Assembly: GCF_000424305.1 (NCBI RefSeq)
Contig: NZ_AUJQ01000007.1
Span: 124,001-188,000 of the forward strand
DNA: 64,000 nt
Reading direction: 5' to 3'
Source of the DNA: Pseudobutyrivibrio ruminis AD2017
Lineage (GTDB): Bacteria > Bacillota > Clostridia > Lachnospirales > Lachnospiraceae
Shown here one piece after another: positions 35,745 to 45,520 of the stretch (positions are counted from its first letter, which is position 1; the number at the start of each line of letters is the position of its first letter). Below the pieces are notes generated by a model. That model did not search any database. It was not told the origin of the DNA and worked only from the letters and a program-made list of their open reading frames with translations. The position numbers were made by a program, and so were the translations under genes.

Positions 35745-36676
35745 AATGCCTTCCCCTTGAGGGGAAGGTGGTCCGAAGGACCGGATGAGGTGTCTACTAC
35801 AGCAGCCATATCACTTGGCAAATCCGCTGTGAATGACATCTCTTTTTTTGTTATCGGATGCCTAAACTCAATCCTACGTGAATGCAACGCCTGTCTATCC
35901 ATCCATTCAAAATCCGGATTATACAAATAATCCCCAATCAGCGGATGTCCGATATATTTGAAGTGCACCCTAATCTGATGAGTGCGCCCTGTTTCCAAAT
36001 GTATGGAAACAAGACTATGCCCATTCATTTCCTCTACAACCTTATAGTGGGTAACGGCACGCTCACCGTTTTCAAAATCAACCTGTCTGGTAATAATAGA
36101 TTCTCCAACACGCCCAATAGGCGCATCTATAGTACCTTCCTTTTGTTCTAAGGAACCTCTTACAATAGCGTAGTATTCCCTGTGAAACTGTCTGTTTTTA
36201 ACAGCTGTAGAAATAATATTGGCACTAACCAAATGCTTGGCTATAACAGTAAGGCCAGAAGTATTCTTATCTAATCTGTTGGCACAACGGAAAATAAAAG
36301 GCTTACCTTGGGACTCATAATAATAGGCCAGCCCGTTGGCCAAAGAATCCTCGTAATGATTAAGACTAGGATGTATAGGCAGCCCAGCAGGCTTATTTAT
36401 TACAATAATATCCTCGTCTTCATAAACAATATCTAAATCCATCTTAACAGCAGGAATCTTTTCAGAAGAATCCTCCTCGGTGATATTCACAGTCAAAATC
36501 TCTCCTGCCTTTAGCTTATAGTTCATATGAACCCACTCGCCATCGATTACAACGTTGTTTGGCATCTTTTTGATGGCGGTGATGTTAGCAGAAGAGTAAC
36601 CTTGAGCTTTAAGATATTTATCTATCTGAAATCCATCGTATTCAGTTGCTATTTCGTATTTTAATGTTCTTTTCAT
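35741..36676 (-). CDS. RluD-type RNA pseudouridine synthase with repeat-encoded tail
   Basis: 311 residues: an S4-like RNA-binding N-domain (about 10-65), then the catalytic domain with VINKPAGLPIHP at 92-103, catalytic Asp136 in NRLDKNTSGLTV, and TGRTHQIRVH near 228. This is the RluD/YlyB branch that modifies 23S rRNA or tRNA; the target is not readable from sequence. The last 16 or so residues (SGPSDHLPLKGKAF at the end) are encoded by the antisense of repeat copy 3, which has captured the stop codon. The gene ends in overlap with the J-domain gene. Confidence 0.92.
   Translation of the reverse strand: MKRTLKYEIATEYDGFQIDKYLKAQGYSSANITAIKKMPNNVVIDGEWVHMNYKLKAGEILTVNITEEDSSEKIPAVKMDLDIVYEDEDIIVINKPAGLPIHPSLNHYEDSLANGLAYYYESQGKPFIFRCANRLDKNTSGLTVIAKHLVSANIISTAVKNRQFHREYYAIVRGSLEQKEGTIDAPIGRVGESIITRQVDFENGERAVTHYKVVEEMNGHSLVSIHLETGRTHQIRVHFKYIGHPLIGDYLYNPDFEWMDRQALHSRRIEFRHPITKKEMSFTADLPSDMAAVVDTSSGPSDHLPLKGKAF
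35748..35792 (+). repeat. Two-hairpin repeat ending in GATGAGGTG, copy 3
   Basis: CCTTCCCC-TTGA-GGGGAAGG, then GGTCC-GAA-GGACC, then GGATGAGGTG. It lies inside the 3' end of the RluD-type gene, in antisense, and is translated as its tail. Its orientation on the chromosome matches copies 1 and 2. Confidence 0.9.
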
Positions 36677-36697
36677 AAGGATAATTATTAAGCAGAA

Positions 36698-36723
36698 GAG
36701 CCAGGCATGTCAATGCCTGGCTC
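36698..36723 (-). terminator. Hairpin between the phosphorylase and RluD-type genes
   Basis: A 10-bp perfect stem (GAGCCAGGCA/TGCCTGGCTC) 44 bases downstream of the cellobiose phosphorylase stop. The T tract on the minus strand is weak, so it may stabilise the 3' end or terminate poorly. Confidence 0.5.
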
Positions 36724-36766
36724 ATTCATAGAAGGAGAATAATAATATTTAATGAAGAAAAAGAAA

Positions 36767-39202
36767 CTAATTCATTGTAGCGATTACATTTACAGTCTTC
36801 TTGCTTCCGTCGAAAGGAATTACATTTCCCTTAACCTCTACGCCGTCAACTGTAAGTGATGCAACGCCCTTTTGAACCTTGTTAGGGTTCTTGATTTCAA
36901 TATTGTAGGTTACACCGCGGTAAACACGTGTGATATTGAAATCGCCGAATTCTGCTGGAATGCATGGATTTACTGAAAGTCCCTCAAGTGTAGGATAAAT
37001 TCCAAGAATGTACTGAGAGATATTTGTAAATGTCCAAGCAGCAGTACCTGTAAGCCAGCTGTTCTTTGCCTCACCGTGGAACTTAGCATCAGCTCCTGCT
37101 ACCATCTGTGAGTAAACATAAGGCTCAGTTCTATGTATCTCAGAAATGTCCTCAATATATGATGGACAAGTCTTCTTGTAAACTTCAAATGCTCTGTCGC
37201 CACGACCGATACATGTTTCTGCAATAGAAATCCATGGGTTGTTGTGGCAGAAGATACCAGCATTTTCCTTGTATCCAGGTGGATATGATGTGATTTCACC
37301 AAGCTCAAGATGATATCTTGTGTAAGCAGGCTGAAGAATCATAACACCATACTTTGTATCAAGCTTTTCCTTAACTGAATCAAGGGCTTTCTTTGCCTTG
37401 CCATCCTCGATACCAACACCAGCCATTACGCACATACCCTGTGGCTCAATATAAATCTGTCCTTCATAACATTCCTTAGAACCGACCTTGTGGCTGTAAG
37501 CATCATAAGCACGTACGAACCACTCGCCGTCCCAGCCATCCTTCTCAATGGCTTTAATCATCTTATCAACCTCAGCTAAAACTCTGTCAGCTTCAGCATT
37601 GTCGCCCATGAGCTTGCAAAGATCTGCGTACTCGCGGCCATATTTTACAAACATACCAGCAATAAATACTGATTCAGCAACAGGTCCCTCTGAAGGTCCG
37701 AAGCACTGGAAGCTTTCACCTGGATGCTCAGAGAAGCAGTTAAGGTTCAAGCAGTCATTCCAATCTGCACGACCAATAAGTGGAAGGTCATGTGGACCCT
37801 TGTGATTAACAATATAATCAAATGAACGCTTCAAATGCTCCATAAGAGTAGTTGCCACTGACATATCATTGTCGTATGGAACCATCTCCTTAAGGATTGA
37901 AGTATCACCTGTTTCGCGAATATAAGCGCTTGTTCCAGCGATTAGCCATAATGGATCATCGTTAAAGCCTGAACCGATATCAGAATTGCCCTTCTTTGTA
38001 AGAGGCTGATACTGATGGTAAGCGCTACCATCCTGGAACTGAGTTGAAGCGATATCAATGATACGCTCTCTAGCTCTGTCAGGAATTAAGTGAACGAAAC
38101 CAAGAAGATCCTGGCAAGAATCTCTGAATCCCATTCCACGGCCAATACCTGTCTCATAGTAAGAAGCAGAACGTGACATGTTAAATGTAACCATACACTG
38201 ATACTGGTTCCAAATGTTAACCATACGGTTTACATGCTCATCCTTAGATTCGATGTGGAACTTGCTAAGAAGGTCATTCCAATATGTATTAAGAGCTGCG
38301 AAAGCCTTATCGAAATCTTCTGTTGTCTGGTACTTAGCAAGAAGAGCGTTAGCTTTCTTCTTATTGATGATACCAGGTGCTTCCCACTTATCATCCTCAG
38401 CATTCTCAACGTATCCTAAAGCAAATACGAAAGTCTTGCTTTCGCCGGCTTCAAGGCTAACATTAATCTGATGAGAAGCGATTGGATACCAACCAGAAGC
38501 GATTGTGTTATGAAGCTTACCTTCGATAACAGCTGCTGGCTTATCTGGTCCGTTGTAAGCACCGCGGAATTCATCGCGGCTTGTTTCAAAGCCGTCAATC
38601 TTTGTATTTACAGAGTAAACTGCGTAGTGGTTACGGCGCTCTCTGTATTCTGTCTTGTGATAAATAGTAGAATCTATTACTTCAACTTCACCAATTGAAA
38701 GGTTACGCTGATAGTTCTTCATATCATCATCAGCATTCCATAAGCACCATTCTACATAAGAGAAAAGTGTAATGTCCTTTTTAGCTGAGCCTGTGTTTGT
38801 TAATGTAACCTTTGTAAGCTCTACAGGGTCACCAATTGGAACGAATGTTGTAAGGCTAGCCTTAATATCGTTCTTTGCGCCTGTGAATTTGCTGTAGCCA
38901 ATACCATGGCGACATTCGTAAGAATCAAGCTCAGTTTTTGTAGGCTGCCAACCTGGGTTCCAGATTGTATCCCCATCCTTAATATAGAAATATTTTCCGT
39001 TAGTATCTGGTGTTGTGTCGTTGTAACGATATCTAGTCATACGAAGAAGCTTTGCATCCTTATAGAAGGTATAGCCACCGCAGGTGTTAGATATCAGTGT
39101 GAAAAAATCCGTACAGCCCAGGTAGTTAATCCAAGGCAAAGGAGTTTTTGGAGTGGTGATAACGTATTCTTTATTGTTATCATCGAAAAAACCGTATTTC
39201 AT
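36767..39202 (-). CDS. Cellobiose phosphorylase (GH94)
   Basis: Cytoplasmic enzyme splitting cellobiose with phosphate into glucose 1-phosphate and glucose, saving ATP. The 811 residues equal the length of the Clostridium thermocellum cellobiose phosphorylase and share its opening ([20 protein letters not shown], then PWINYLG) and blocks such as [10 protein letters not shown] and [14 protein letters not shown]. The acid catalyst sits in [10 protein letters not shown] near residue 480. AGGA precedes ATG. It is divergent from lacI and the sugar importer, with two operator-like sites in its leader, so it should be induced by the same sugar. Confidence 0.95.
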   Translation of the reverse strand: MKYGFFDDNNKEYVITTPKTPLPWINYLGCTDFFTLISNTCGGYTFYKDAKLLRMTRYRYNDTTPDTNGKYFYIKDGDTIWNPGWQPTKTELDSYECRHGIGYSKFTGAKNDIKASLTTFVPIGDPVELTKVTLTNTGSAKKDITLFSYVEWCLWNADDDMKNYQRNLSIGEVEVIDSTIYHKTEYRERRNHYAVYSVNTKIDGFETSRDEFRGAYNGPDKPAAVIEGKLHNTIASGWYPIASHQINVSLEAGESKTFVFALGYVENAEDDKWEAPGIINKKKANALLAKYQTTEDFDKAFAALNTYWNDLLSKFHIESKDEHVNRMVNIWNQYQCMVTFNMSRSASYYETGIGRGMGFRDSCQDLLGFVHLIPDRARERIIDIASTQFQDGSAYHQYQPLTKKGNSDIGSGFNDDPLWLIAGTSAYIRETGDTSILKEMVPYDNDMSVATTLMEHLKRSFDYIVNHKGPHDLPLIGRADWNDCLNLNCFSEHPGESFQCFGPSEGPVAESVFIAGMFVKYGREYADLCKLMGDNAEADRVLAEVDKMIKAIEKDGWDGEWFVRAYDAYSHKVGSKECYEGQIYIEPQGMCVMAGVGIEDGKAKKALDSVKEKLDTKYGVMILQPAYTRYHLELGEITSYPPGYKENAGIFCHNNPWISIAETCIGRGDRAFEVYKKTCPSYIEDISEIHRTEPYVYSQMVAGADAKFHGEAKNSWLTGTAAWTFTNISQYILGIYPTLEGLSVNPCIPAEFGDFNITRVYRGVTYNIEIKNPNKVQKGVASLTVDGVEVKGNVIPFDGSKKTVNVIATMN

Positions 39203-39237
39203 ATGATCCTCCCTAAACTTAAATTGAAATTAATGAT

Positions 39238-39252
39238 AGTAAACGTTTAAGT
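39238..39252. promoter_or_regulatory. LacI-family operator O1
   Basis: Palindrome TAAACGTTTA, the compact CG-centred form of a LacI-type site, 36 bases before the cellobiose phosphorylase start codon. Confidence 0.6.
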
Positions 39253-39296
39253 AGTCTACTATTAGAAAAGTACGTAAAATGTGGGCAAAATCGTAC

Positions 39297-39316
39297 GTAA
39301 ACGATTAAGCGATTAG
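39297..39316. promoter_or_regulatory. LacI-family operator O2
   Basis: AAACGATTAAGCGATT shares AACGATTAAGCG with O3 and lies in the divergent promoter region. The 319-base gap 39203-39521 therefore holds control sites only. Confidence 0.7.
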
Positions 39317-39346
39317 GCATACTTCTCACGCACTAAGAATAACATA

Positions 39347-39375
39347 TTGAGGTTAAAAAGCAAATGGGGTACAAT
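39347..39375 (+). promoter_or_regulatory. Candidate lacI promoter
   Basis: TTGAGG, 17-base spacer, TACAAT, about 150 bases before the lacI start and upstream of O3. Confidence 0.6.
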
Positions 39376-39480
39376 ATATTTGTGCATGTTTCACTAAAAC
39401 GACTAACGAAACTTTCACGAAAACACAAATTTTCGAAAATCTCTTGTGGATTTACGAAAATAGAGCTATATTTAAGTTAC

Positions 39481-39500
39481 GAAAACGATTAAGCGTTTTC
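39481..39500. promoter_or_regulatory. LacI-family operator O3 (autoregulation)
   Basis: GAAAACGATTAAGCGTTTTC, a near-perfect 20-base palindrome 21 bases before the lacI ATG and downstream of its promoter, well placed for self-repression. Confidence 0.8.
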
Positions 39501-39521
39501 AGAAGGGAAAAGGGAGGAATA

Positions 39522-40535
39522 ATGGTCTCATTAAAGGATATTGCAAGCCAGTGTAATGTATCCGTAGCAACTGTCAGCAAAGCACTTAATGATCATAGTG
39601 ACATCGGAGCAGAGACAAAAGCAAGAATCAGAAGGACAGCTAGGGAGTTGGGTTACGTACCAAATGCGGCAGCAAAGTCTATGAAAACAAATAGAACTCA
39701 CAACTTAGGAGTTTTGTTCATGGATGATGCAAACAGTGGATTGCAACACGACTTTTTCGCTAGCGTACTCGAGAGCTTCAAAAAAGAAGTTGAAAGAGAA
39801 GGGTACGACATCACCTTTATTTCTAATGATAGAAACACACCAGGCAGAACATCATATCTTAATCATGCCAGATACAGAAGATTTGATGGAATCATAATTG
39901 CGAATGTTCATTTCGATGACCCAGAGGTTGTGGAACTGGTAAAGAGTGATATTCCAGTTGTAACAATTGATCACATCTACAATGATACAACAACAATCCT
40001 TTCAGATAATGTAGATGGAATTAATAAGCTGGTTGATTTTGTAGTGGAAAATGGTCATAAGAAAATAGCATATATACATGGAGCTGATTCTTCAGTTACA
40101 AGAACACGAATCATTACTTTCAATAAGAGATTAGAAGAACATGGTATTACCGTTCCAGATGAATATATGAGGGAGTCACCATATAGAGATACACATGGGG
40201 CTTACGAGACAACACTTGAACTTCTGGATTTACCAGAAAGACCAACATGCATCTTTTATCCAGATGATTATGCAGCTTATGGCGGAATGAGAGCTGTCAT
40301 GGAAAAGGGATTAAAGGTGCCAGATGATGTTTCAGTTGTAGGCTTCGATGGCATCAAAGTTGCCAGACACATCAGACCAAGACTTACTACATACCGACAG
40401 GATGCAGATGAGCTTGGTTTGCAGGCAGCTAAAAATCTTATTGATTTAATCGAAAGACCAAAGACAACACTTGTTAAACAGGTTGTAGTAAAGGGACGAT
40501 TGCTCGAAGGCGATACACTTCAAAAACTAAATTAG
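39522..40535 (+). CDS. LacI-family regulator of the cellobiose locus
   Basis: 337 residues. ATG at 39522 is preceded by GGGAGG and starts the classic helix-turn-helix (VSLKDIASQCNVSVATVSKA), so the longer open frame from 39444 is not used. The hinge helix and a periplasmic-binding-type effector domain follow (NLGVLFMDD near 63; FYPDDYAAYGGMRAV near 247). It lies between the divergent phosphorylase gene and the importer, and three operator-like palindromes surround it. A cello-oligosaccharide or cellobiose effector is inferred from context. Confidence 0.93.
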   Translation: MVSLKDIASQCNVSVATVSKALNDHSDIGAETKARIRRTARELGYVPNAAAKSMKTNRTHNLGVLFMDDANSGLQHDFFASVLESFKKEVEREGYDITFISNDRNTPGRTSYLNHARYRRFDGIIIANVHFDDPEVVELVKSDIPVVTIDHIYNDTTTILSDNVDGINKLVDFVVENGHKKIAYIHGADSSVTRTRIITFNKRLEEHGITVPDEYMRESPYRDTHGAYETTLELLDLPERPTCIFYPDDYAAYGGMRAVMEKGLKVPDDVSVVGFDGIKVARHIRPRLTTYRQDADELGLQAAKNLIDLIERPKTTLVKQVVVKGRLLEGDTLQKLN

Positions 40536-40586
40536 GCATTTGGTTGAGAAATCAACTTAATATAAATGCAAGAACAATCAATCAAA

Positions 40587-40601
40587 ACGCGCAAGGCGCG
40601 T
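40587..40601 (+). other. GC-rich hairpin before the sugar-binding protein
   Basis: ACGCGC-AAG-GCGCGT, 10 bases before the ribosome binding site; may protect the 5' end of the message. Confidence 0.5.
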
Positions 40602-40621
40602 AAAAATTGGGAGGAACACAA

Positions 40622-42007
40622 ATGAAAAGAAGAATTGTGAGTTTGCTAGCAATAGCAACAATGACAGCAACTATGTTTGCTGGATGTGGAAGCACAGAAT
40701 CAGCTTCTACAGAAGCACCTGCTGATGAAACAACAGAATCAGCTGATGCTGCAGTTGAACTTGCTGAGGACACAGGTAAGGTTCTCAACATTCACTGCTG
40801 GAATGATGAGTTCCAGTCAAGACTTAAATCACATTACAAGGATTATGAAGAAGTAGATGCTACTCATGGTAAGATTGGTGATGTTGATGTTGTTTGGACA
40901 ATCACACCTTCTACAGACAACGCATATCAGAACAACCTTGATGAAGCTCTTTTAGCTCAGGAATCTGCATCTGCAGACGACAAGGTGGATTTATTCCTTG
41001 TTGAAGCTGATTACGCTTTAAAGTATGTTGATACAGATTATGCTATGCCTCTTAAGGACCTTGGTATTACAGATGCTGACCTTGCTGATCAGTACAAGTA
41101 CACACAGGATATCGTTACAGATTCAAACGGTAACTTAAAGGGTGCTTCATGGCAGGCTTGCTCAGCTGGTCTTATCTACAACAGAGAGATGGCTAAGGAA
41201 GTTCTTGGAACAGATGATCCTGATGAAGTACAGGCACTTGTATCTGATTGGGATAAGTTCAAAGAGACATCAGATAAGATTGTTGCTGCTGGTTACAAGA
41301 TGTGCTCAGCATTTGATACATATCGTACATATTCAAACAACGTATCTGGTAAGTGGGTACAGGATGGCAAGTTAGTAATGGATAAGAACATCGAGAAGTG
41401 GATCGATGACTCTAAGGAGCTTGTTGATGCTAAGGCTGAGACAACAGATGACCTTTGGGGTGATGACTGGGCAAAGGGTAAGAGACCAGAAGGAAACATC
41501 TTCTGCTACTTTGGACCAGCTTGGTTCTTCAACTTCTGCCTTGCAGCTGACGAAGAAGGCACAATCGCTAACCAGGGTGGCTGGGGCTACTGCGTTGGAC
41601 CACAGTCTTACTACTGGGGTGGTACATGGATCTGCGCTGCAACAGGTACAGATAATGCTAACCTTGTAAAGGATATCATCCTTACAATGACAACAGACAA
41701 GGCTGTTCTTAAGGAAATCGCTCAGCAGGATGCTGACTGCGTAAACTCTAAGACAGTTCTTAAGGAGCTTGCATCTGATGATTCAGGTAACCTTGAGCTT
41801 CTTGGCGGACAGAACCCATATGCACAGCTTGCTGAAGGTGCAGAGAAGATCGACCTTTCTAACCTTTCTGCTTATGATCAGGGATGTACAGAAGAGCTTG
41901 AGAAGGCTATGAAGAACTACTTCCTCGGCAACGCTACAAAGGATGAGGCTCTTGATATGTTCAAGAAGGCTGTTCATGAGAAGTATCCAGATGTAACAGT
42001 AGACTAA
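40622..42007 (+). CDS. ABC transporter sugar-binding lipoprotein
   Basis: 461-residue family 1 solute-binding protein. ATG at 40622 follows GGGAGGA; signal peptide 1-21 with lipobox FAGC; a Thr/Glu/Ala-rich linker (25-50); then the two-lobed binding domain. It probably captures cellobiose or cellodextrins at the outer membrane face, as judged from the phosphorylase and LacI neighbours. No ATPase is encoded here, so a shared MsmK-type ATPase elsewhere is expected. Confidence 0.9.
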   Translation: MKRRIVSLLAIATMTATMFAGCGSTESASTEAPADETTESADAAVELAEDTGKVLNIHCWNDEFQSRLKSHYKDYEEVDATHGKIGDVDVVWTITPSTDNAYQNNLDEALLAQESASADDKVDLFLVEADYALKYVDTDYAMPLKDLGITDADLADQYKYTQDIVTDSNGNLKGASWQACSAGLIYNREMAKEVLGTDDPDEVQALVSDWDKFKETSDKIVAAGYKMCSAFDTYRTYSNNVSGKWVQDGKLVMDKNIEKWIDDSKELVDAKAETTDDLWGDDWAKGKRPEGNIFCYFGPAWFFNFCLAADEEGTIANQGGWGYCVGPQSYYWGGTWICAATGTDNANLVKDIILTMTTDKAVLKEIAQQDADCVNSKTVLKELASDDSGNLELLGGQNPYAQLAEGAEKIDLSNLSAYDQGCTEELEKAMKNYFLGNATKDEALDMFKKAVHEKYPDVTVD

Positions 42008-42040
42008 TCAATATACTCAATTGATGGATAATTAAATTTA

Positions 42041-42070
42041 GGGCGCGTGGGGGATAGGCTCTATGCGCCC
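42041..42070 (+). other. Intercistronic hairpin between binding protein and permease
   Basis: GGGCGC pairs with GCGCCC, and the stem extends to about 12 pairs through G-U pairs. There is no T tract. It is likely an RNA-stabilising or attenuating stem giving more binding protein than permease. Confidence 0.65.
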
Positions 42071-42095
42071 TATTTAAAAGAAAAAGGGAGCATTT

Positions 42096-43001
42096 ATGGC
42101 TAAGAAAAGTAAAGTAGTTAGATATAACAAGTGGGGCTACATATTCCTTATTCCTTTCCTTGTTGTATTTATATTGTTTCAGTTGATACCTTTAGTATCT
42201 ACAATATACAATTCGTTTTTTGAGAATTATCGTTCGGGATTAACACAGATTGGTCCTAACTTTGTTGGACTCGAAAATTATAAGACAATAATTACAAATG
42301 GCGACTTGCCATTATACTTTAAGAACACAATGATTATGTGGATTTTAGGATTCATTCCACAGATTGTTCTTTCATTATTATTAGGTGCCTGGTTTACAGA
42401 TCCATCACTTAGATTAAAGTGCCAGACATTCTTCAAGACTGTAATTTACATGCCTAACCTTATCATGGCATCTGCATTTGCAATGTTATTCTTTACATTA
42501 TTCGCTGACAGCGGCCCAATCAACTCTTTATTAATTCAGATTGGCGTTTTTAAGGAAGCATTTAAGTTTATGAGCCACGCAGGAACTGTTAGAGGACTTG
42601 TGGCTACAATGAACTGCCTTATGTGGTTTGGAAATACGACTATTCTTCTGATGGCAGGTATGATGGGAATCGACCCATCTCTTTTTGAGGCTGCTCAGGT
42701 AGATGGAGCAACTGCTAATCAGATTTTTTATAAAATCACTCTGCCATTACTTAGACCAATCTTGGTATATGTAATGATTACATCACTTATCGGTGGTTTA
42801 CAGATGTTTGATGTTCCACAGATTTTAACAAACGGTACTGGTGATCCAATGCGTTCATCAATGACACTTATCATGTACTTGAACAAGCATTTGTTTAGCA
42901 AGAACTTCGGTCTTGCCGGTGCACTTTCAGTATACATGTTTATAATCACTGGAATACTAAGCATGATTGTTTATAAGTTTACAAATTCAGAAAAGAAATA
43001 A
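42096..43001 (+). CDS. ABC sugar permease, MalF/UgpA type
   Basis: 301 residues with six membrane segments; the EAA loop that docks the ATPase reads EAAQVDGATANQIFYKITLP near 190-209. It forms a heterodimer with the next gene product. AAGGGAG precedes ATG. Confidence 0.93.
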   Translation: MAKKSKVVRYNKWGYIFLIPFLVVFILFQLIPLVSTIYNSFFENYRSGLTQIGPNFVGLENYKTIITNGDLPLYFKNTMIMWILGFIPQIVLSLLLGAWFTDPSLRLKCQTFFKTVIYMPNLIMASAFAMLFFTLFADSGPINSLLIQIGVFKEAFKFMSHAGTVRGLVATMNCLMWFGNTTILLMAGMMGIDPSLFEAAQVDGATANQIFYKITLPLLRPILVYVMITSLIGGLQMFDVPQILTNGTGDPMRSSMTLIMYLNKHLFSKNFGLAGALSVYMFIITGILSMIVYKFTNSEKK

Positions 43002-43016
43002 ACAAGGAGAATAACA

Positions 43017-43874
43017 ATGGCAGAAAAAAAGAAACAATCCGGCGGTGGTATTCATGCCAGAAGACTAATTGCCTACATTGTATTAATATTAATATCTTTC
43101 CTATGCTTATTCTGGTTCTATGTATTGTTTATTAACGCTACAAGAAGTAATTCAGAATTGAGTGCAGGCTTTACAGCAATCCCAAGTAATCATTTTATTG
43201 AGAACTGGGTAAACCTTAAAAACGGAACTTTACCTATTATAAGAGGTATGTTCAACTCGTTAATAATTGCATTTTTAACAGCAACCTTAGCTACATATTT
43301 CTCAACAATGACAGCCTATGCTATTCACGCATACGACTTTAGGGGTAAGAAGTTCATCTTTACTTTCATATTAATGATTATGATGATTCCAACACAGGTA
43401 ACTGTACTTGGTTTCTTACAGTTAATTGGTAAGATGCAGCTTGATAACAGTGCAATACCTCTTATTGTACCTGCAATAGCATCCCCTGCAGTATTCTTCT
43501 ATATGAAGCAATACATGGATGCTACACTTCCTCTATCACTTGTAGAGGCAGCCAGAATCGATGGCTCAGGAGAATTTAGAACCTTTAACCAGATTGTTGT
43601 ACCACTTATGAAGCCAGCTATTGCTGTACAGGCAATCTTCAGCTTCGTAGGTAGCTGGAACAATTACTTCACACCAGCGCTTGTACTTCATGATGATGCA
43701 AAGAAGACTCTTCCTATTCTTATTGCTCAGCTCCGTAACGCAGACTGGCTTAAGTTTGATATGGGACAGGTTTACATGATGATTGCATTCTCAATCTTCC
43801 CTGTTATAATAGTATACCTAGTACTTTCTAAGCACATCGTAGGTGGCGTAACACTCGGTGGCGTAAAGGGTTAA
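43017..43874 (+). CDS. ABC sugar permease, MalG/UgpE type
   Basis: 285 residues with six membrane segments and the EAA loop EAARIDGSGEFRTFNQIVVP near 181-200. AAGGAG precedes ATG, 15 bases after the partner permease. The operon ends here without an ATPase gene. Confidence 0.93.
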   Translation: MAEKKKQSGGGIHARRLIAYIVLILISFLCLFWFYVLFINATRSNSELSAGFTAIPSNHFIENWVNLKNGTLPIIRGMFNSLIIAFLTATLATYFSTMTAYAIHAYDFRGKKFIFTFILMIMMIPTQVTVLGFLQLIGKMQLDNSAIPLIVPAIASPAVFFYMKQYMDATLPLSLVEAARIDGSGEFRTFNQIVVPLMKPAIAVQAIFSFVGSWNNYFTPALVLHDDAKKTLPILIAQLRNADWLKFDMGQVYMMIAFSIFPVIIVYLVLSKHIVGGVTLGGVKG

Positions 43875-43886
43875 TATTGACTAATA

Positions 43887-43960
43887 AAAAAAGACTTGAC
43901 ACTTATTGCAAGCTATGATAAATTTAGCTAGCGACTAAGAAAAGCAGGTCTTTTTTTTAT
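43887..43960 (+). terminator. Probable terminator of the importer operon (long loop)
   Basis: AAAAAGACTTG pairs with CAGGTCTTTTT (one G-U) across a loop that itself contains an AGCTA/TAGCT hairpin, then T residues. The candidate promoter of the next operon lies in the loop. Confidence 0.5.
43896..43924 (+). promoter_or_regulatory. Candidate promoter of rpmG-secE-nusG
   Basis: Perfect TTGACA, 17-base spacer, TAAATT (four of six matches), 120 bases before rpmG. Confidence 0.5.
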
Positions 43961-44043
43961 GCTCTTTTTTCGCCTCACTTATTGTTCGCTAAAGTGAGTG
44001 AGTATAAGGGGACCAAAGTAGAAATTTAACGGAGGTGGAAGTT

Positions 44044-44193
44044 GTGCGCACAAAGATAACATTGGCATGTACAGAATGCCAGCAGCGTAATTACAACATG
44101 ACAAAAGACAAAAAGACTCACCCTGACAGAATGGAAACAAAGAAGTATTGCAGATTCTGCAAGAAGCACACTATGCACAAAGAGACAAAGTAG
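44044..44193 (+). CDS. rpmG: 50S ribosomal protein L33
   Basis: 49-residue protein, zinc-binding form, with CTEC near 9-12 and CRFC near 36-39. It starts at GTG with GGAGGTGG upstream and reads [17 protein letters not shown]. rpmG before secE-nusG is the normal Firmicutes order. Confidence 0.95.
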   Translation: MRTKITLACTECQQRNYNMTKDKKTHPDRMETKKYCRFCKKHTMHKETK

Positions 44194-44210
44194 TCTAGCG
44201 GAGGTGCAAA

Positions 44211-44408
44211 ATGGCAGAAGAGAAGAAGGTAAAGTCAGGACGTTTCGCAGGTCTGAAAGCGGAATTTAACAAAATCGTTTGGGCAGACCCTAAGGACGTG
44301 TCAAAGCAGACAACAGCAGTTGTTGCTGTGTCAGTAGTTGTAGCAGTGATCATCATCGTATTAGATGCATTGATCAACAAGGGTGTTAATATCCTAGTTA
44401 ACTTTTAA
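44211..44408 (+). CDS. secE: Preprotein translocase subunit SecE
   Basis: 65 residues with a short amphipathic start (LKAEFNKIVWADPKDVSKQT, the SecE signature) and one membrane segment at about 34-60. GGAGGTG precedes ATG. It clamps SecY in the translocon. Confidence 0.93.
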   Translation: MAEEKKVKSGRFAGLKAEFNKIVWADPKDVSKQTTAVVAVSVVVAVIIIVLDALINKGVNILVNF

Positions 44409-44422
44409 TGGAGGCATCGCAT

Positions 44423-44953
44423 ATGGCAGAGGCAAAGTGGTATGTAGTTCATACTTACTCAGGCTACGAGAACAAAGTCAAGACAAACATTGAAAAGGCA
44501 ATCGAGACACAGCATCTCGAAGAGCAGATTCTTGATGTACGAGTACCTATGGTTGAGGTTACCGAAACTAAGGATGGCGTTAAAAAGCAAGTTTCAAAGA
44601 AGATGTACCCTGGTTACGTTCTTATTGAGATGATTATGAATGATGAAACTTGGTACGTTGTCAGAAACACTAGAGGTGTTACAGGCTTCGTTGGACCAGG
44701 AAGTAAGCCAGTGCCATTGTCAGAAGCAGAGGTGCAGGCATACTTACTAGGTTCTAACACTGAAAAAGTAAACGTTGAGGTAGACTTCGAAATCGGCGAT
44801 ACACTTAGCGTCGTAGATGGTACCTGGAAAGATACTGTCGGCGTTGTTAAGTCTATCAATGCTAAGAAGCAGACAGTTACAATCAGCGTTGAAATGTTCG
44901 GACGTGAAACACCGGTTGAGATTGATTTCACGGACGTACGAAAGATGGATTAG
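44423..44953 (+). CDS. nusG: Transcription antitermination factor NusG
   Basis: 176 residues. The ATG at 44423 fits best because GGAGG lies 8 bases before it and the conserved AKWYVVHTYSGYENKV follows; an ATG at 44408 overlaps the secE stop. The NGN domain spans about 1-110; the KOW motif (GDTLSVVDGTWKDTVGVV) is near 125-142. It couples RNA polymerase to ribosomes or pausing factors. Confidence 0.96.
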   Translation: MAEAKWYVVHTYSGYENKVKTNIEKAIETQHLEEQILDVRVPMVEVTETKDGVKKQVSKKMYPGYVLIEMIMNDETWYVVRNTRGVTGFVGPGSKPVPLSEAEVQAYLLGSNTEKVNVEVDFEIGDTLSVVDGTWKDTVGVVKSINAKKQTVTISVEMFGRETPVEIDFTDVRKMD

Positions 44954-44987
44954 GTTAGCACACATAAAAAGGTACGAAGGTGCTAAC
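44954..44987 (+). other. Hairpin in the nusG-rplK spacer
   Basis: GTTAGCAC pairs with GTGCTAAC across an 18-base loop, right after the nusG stop. No T tract, so not a terminator. Possibly a processing or regulatory stem. Confidence 0.5.
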
Positions 44988-45010
44988 GCTTATTAAGCAG
45001 GAGGAATATC

Positions 45011-45436
45011 ATGGCAAAGAAAATTGAAGGCTATATCAAGTTGCAGATTCAAGCTGGTAAAGCTACACCAGCACCACCAGTTGGTCCAGCACTTGGTCAG
45101 CATGGTGTAAACATTGTGGAGTTTACAAAGCAGTTTAATGCAAAGACAGCAGATATGGGAGACACAATCGTTCCTACAATCATCACTGTTTATGCAGATA
45201 GAAGCTTCAGCTTCATCACAAAGACTCCACCAGCTCCAGTTCTTATTAAGAAGGCTTGCAAGATTGCTAAGGCATCAGGCACACCTAATAAGACAAAGGT
45301 AGCAAAGATTACAAAGGCTCAGGTTAAGGAAATCGCAGAGACAAAGATGCCAGACCTTAACGCAGCATCTATCGAAGCTGCAATGAGCATGATCGAAGGA
45401 ACATGTAGATCAATGGGCGTTGAGGTTGTAGAGTAA
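45011..45436 (+). CDS. rplK: 50S ribosomal protein L11
   Basis: 141 residues with the conserved opening [20 protein letters not shown] and [10 protein letters not shown], which lines the GTPase-associated centre of the 50S subunit. GGAGGA precedes ATG. Confidence 0.98.
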   Translation: MAKKIEGYIKLQIQAGKATPAPPVGPALGQHGVNIVEFTKQFNAKTADMGDTIVPTIITVYADRSFSFITKTPPAPVLIKKACKIAKASGTPNKTKVAKITKAQVKEIAETKMPDLNAASIEAAMSMIEGTCRSMGVEVVE

Positions 45437-45520
45437 TCACAGCTTAGCGAAAACAACGTTCTTACTATTAATTAATTGAGTGGGAGAACCAAACGGTTCG
45501 ATAAACCACAGGAGGTAAAC

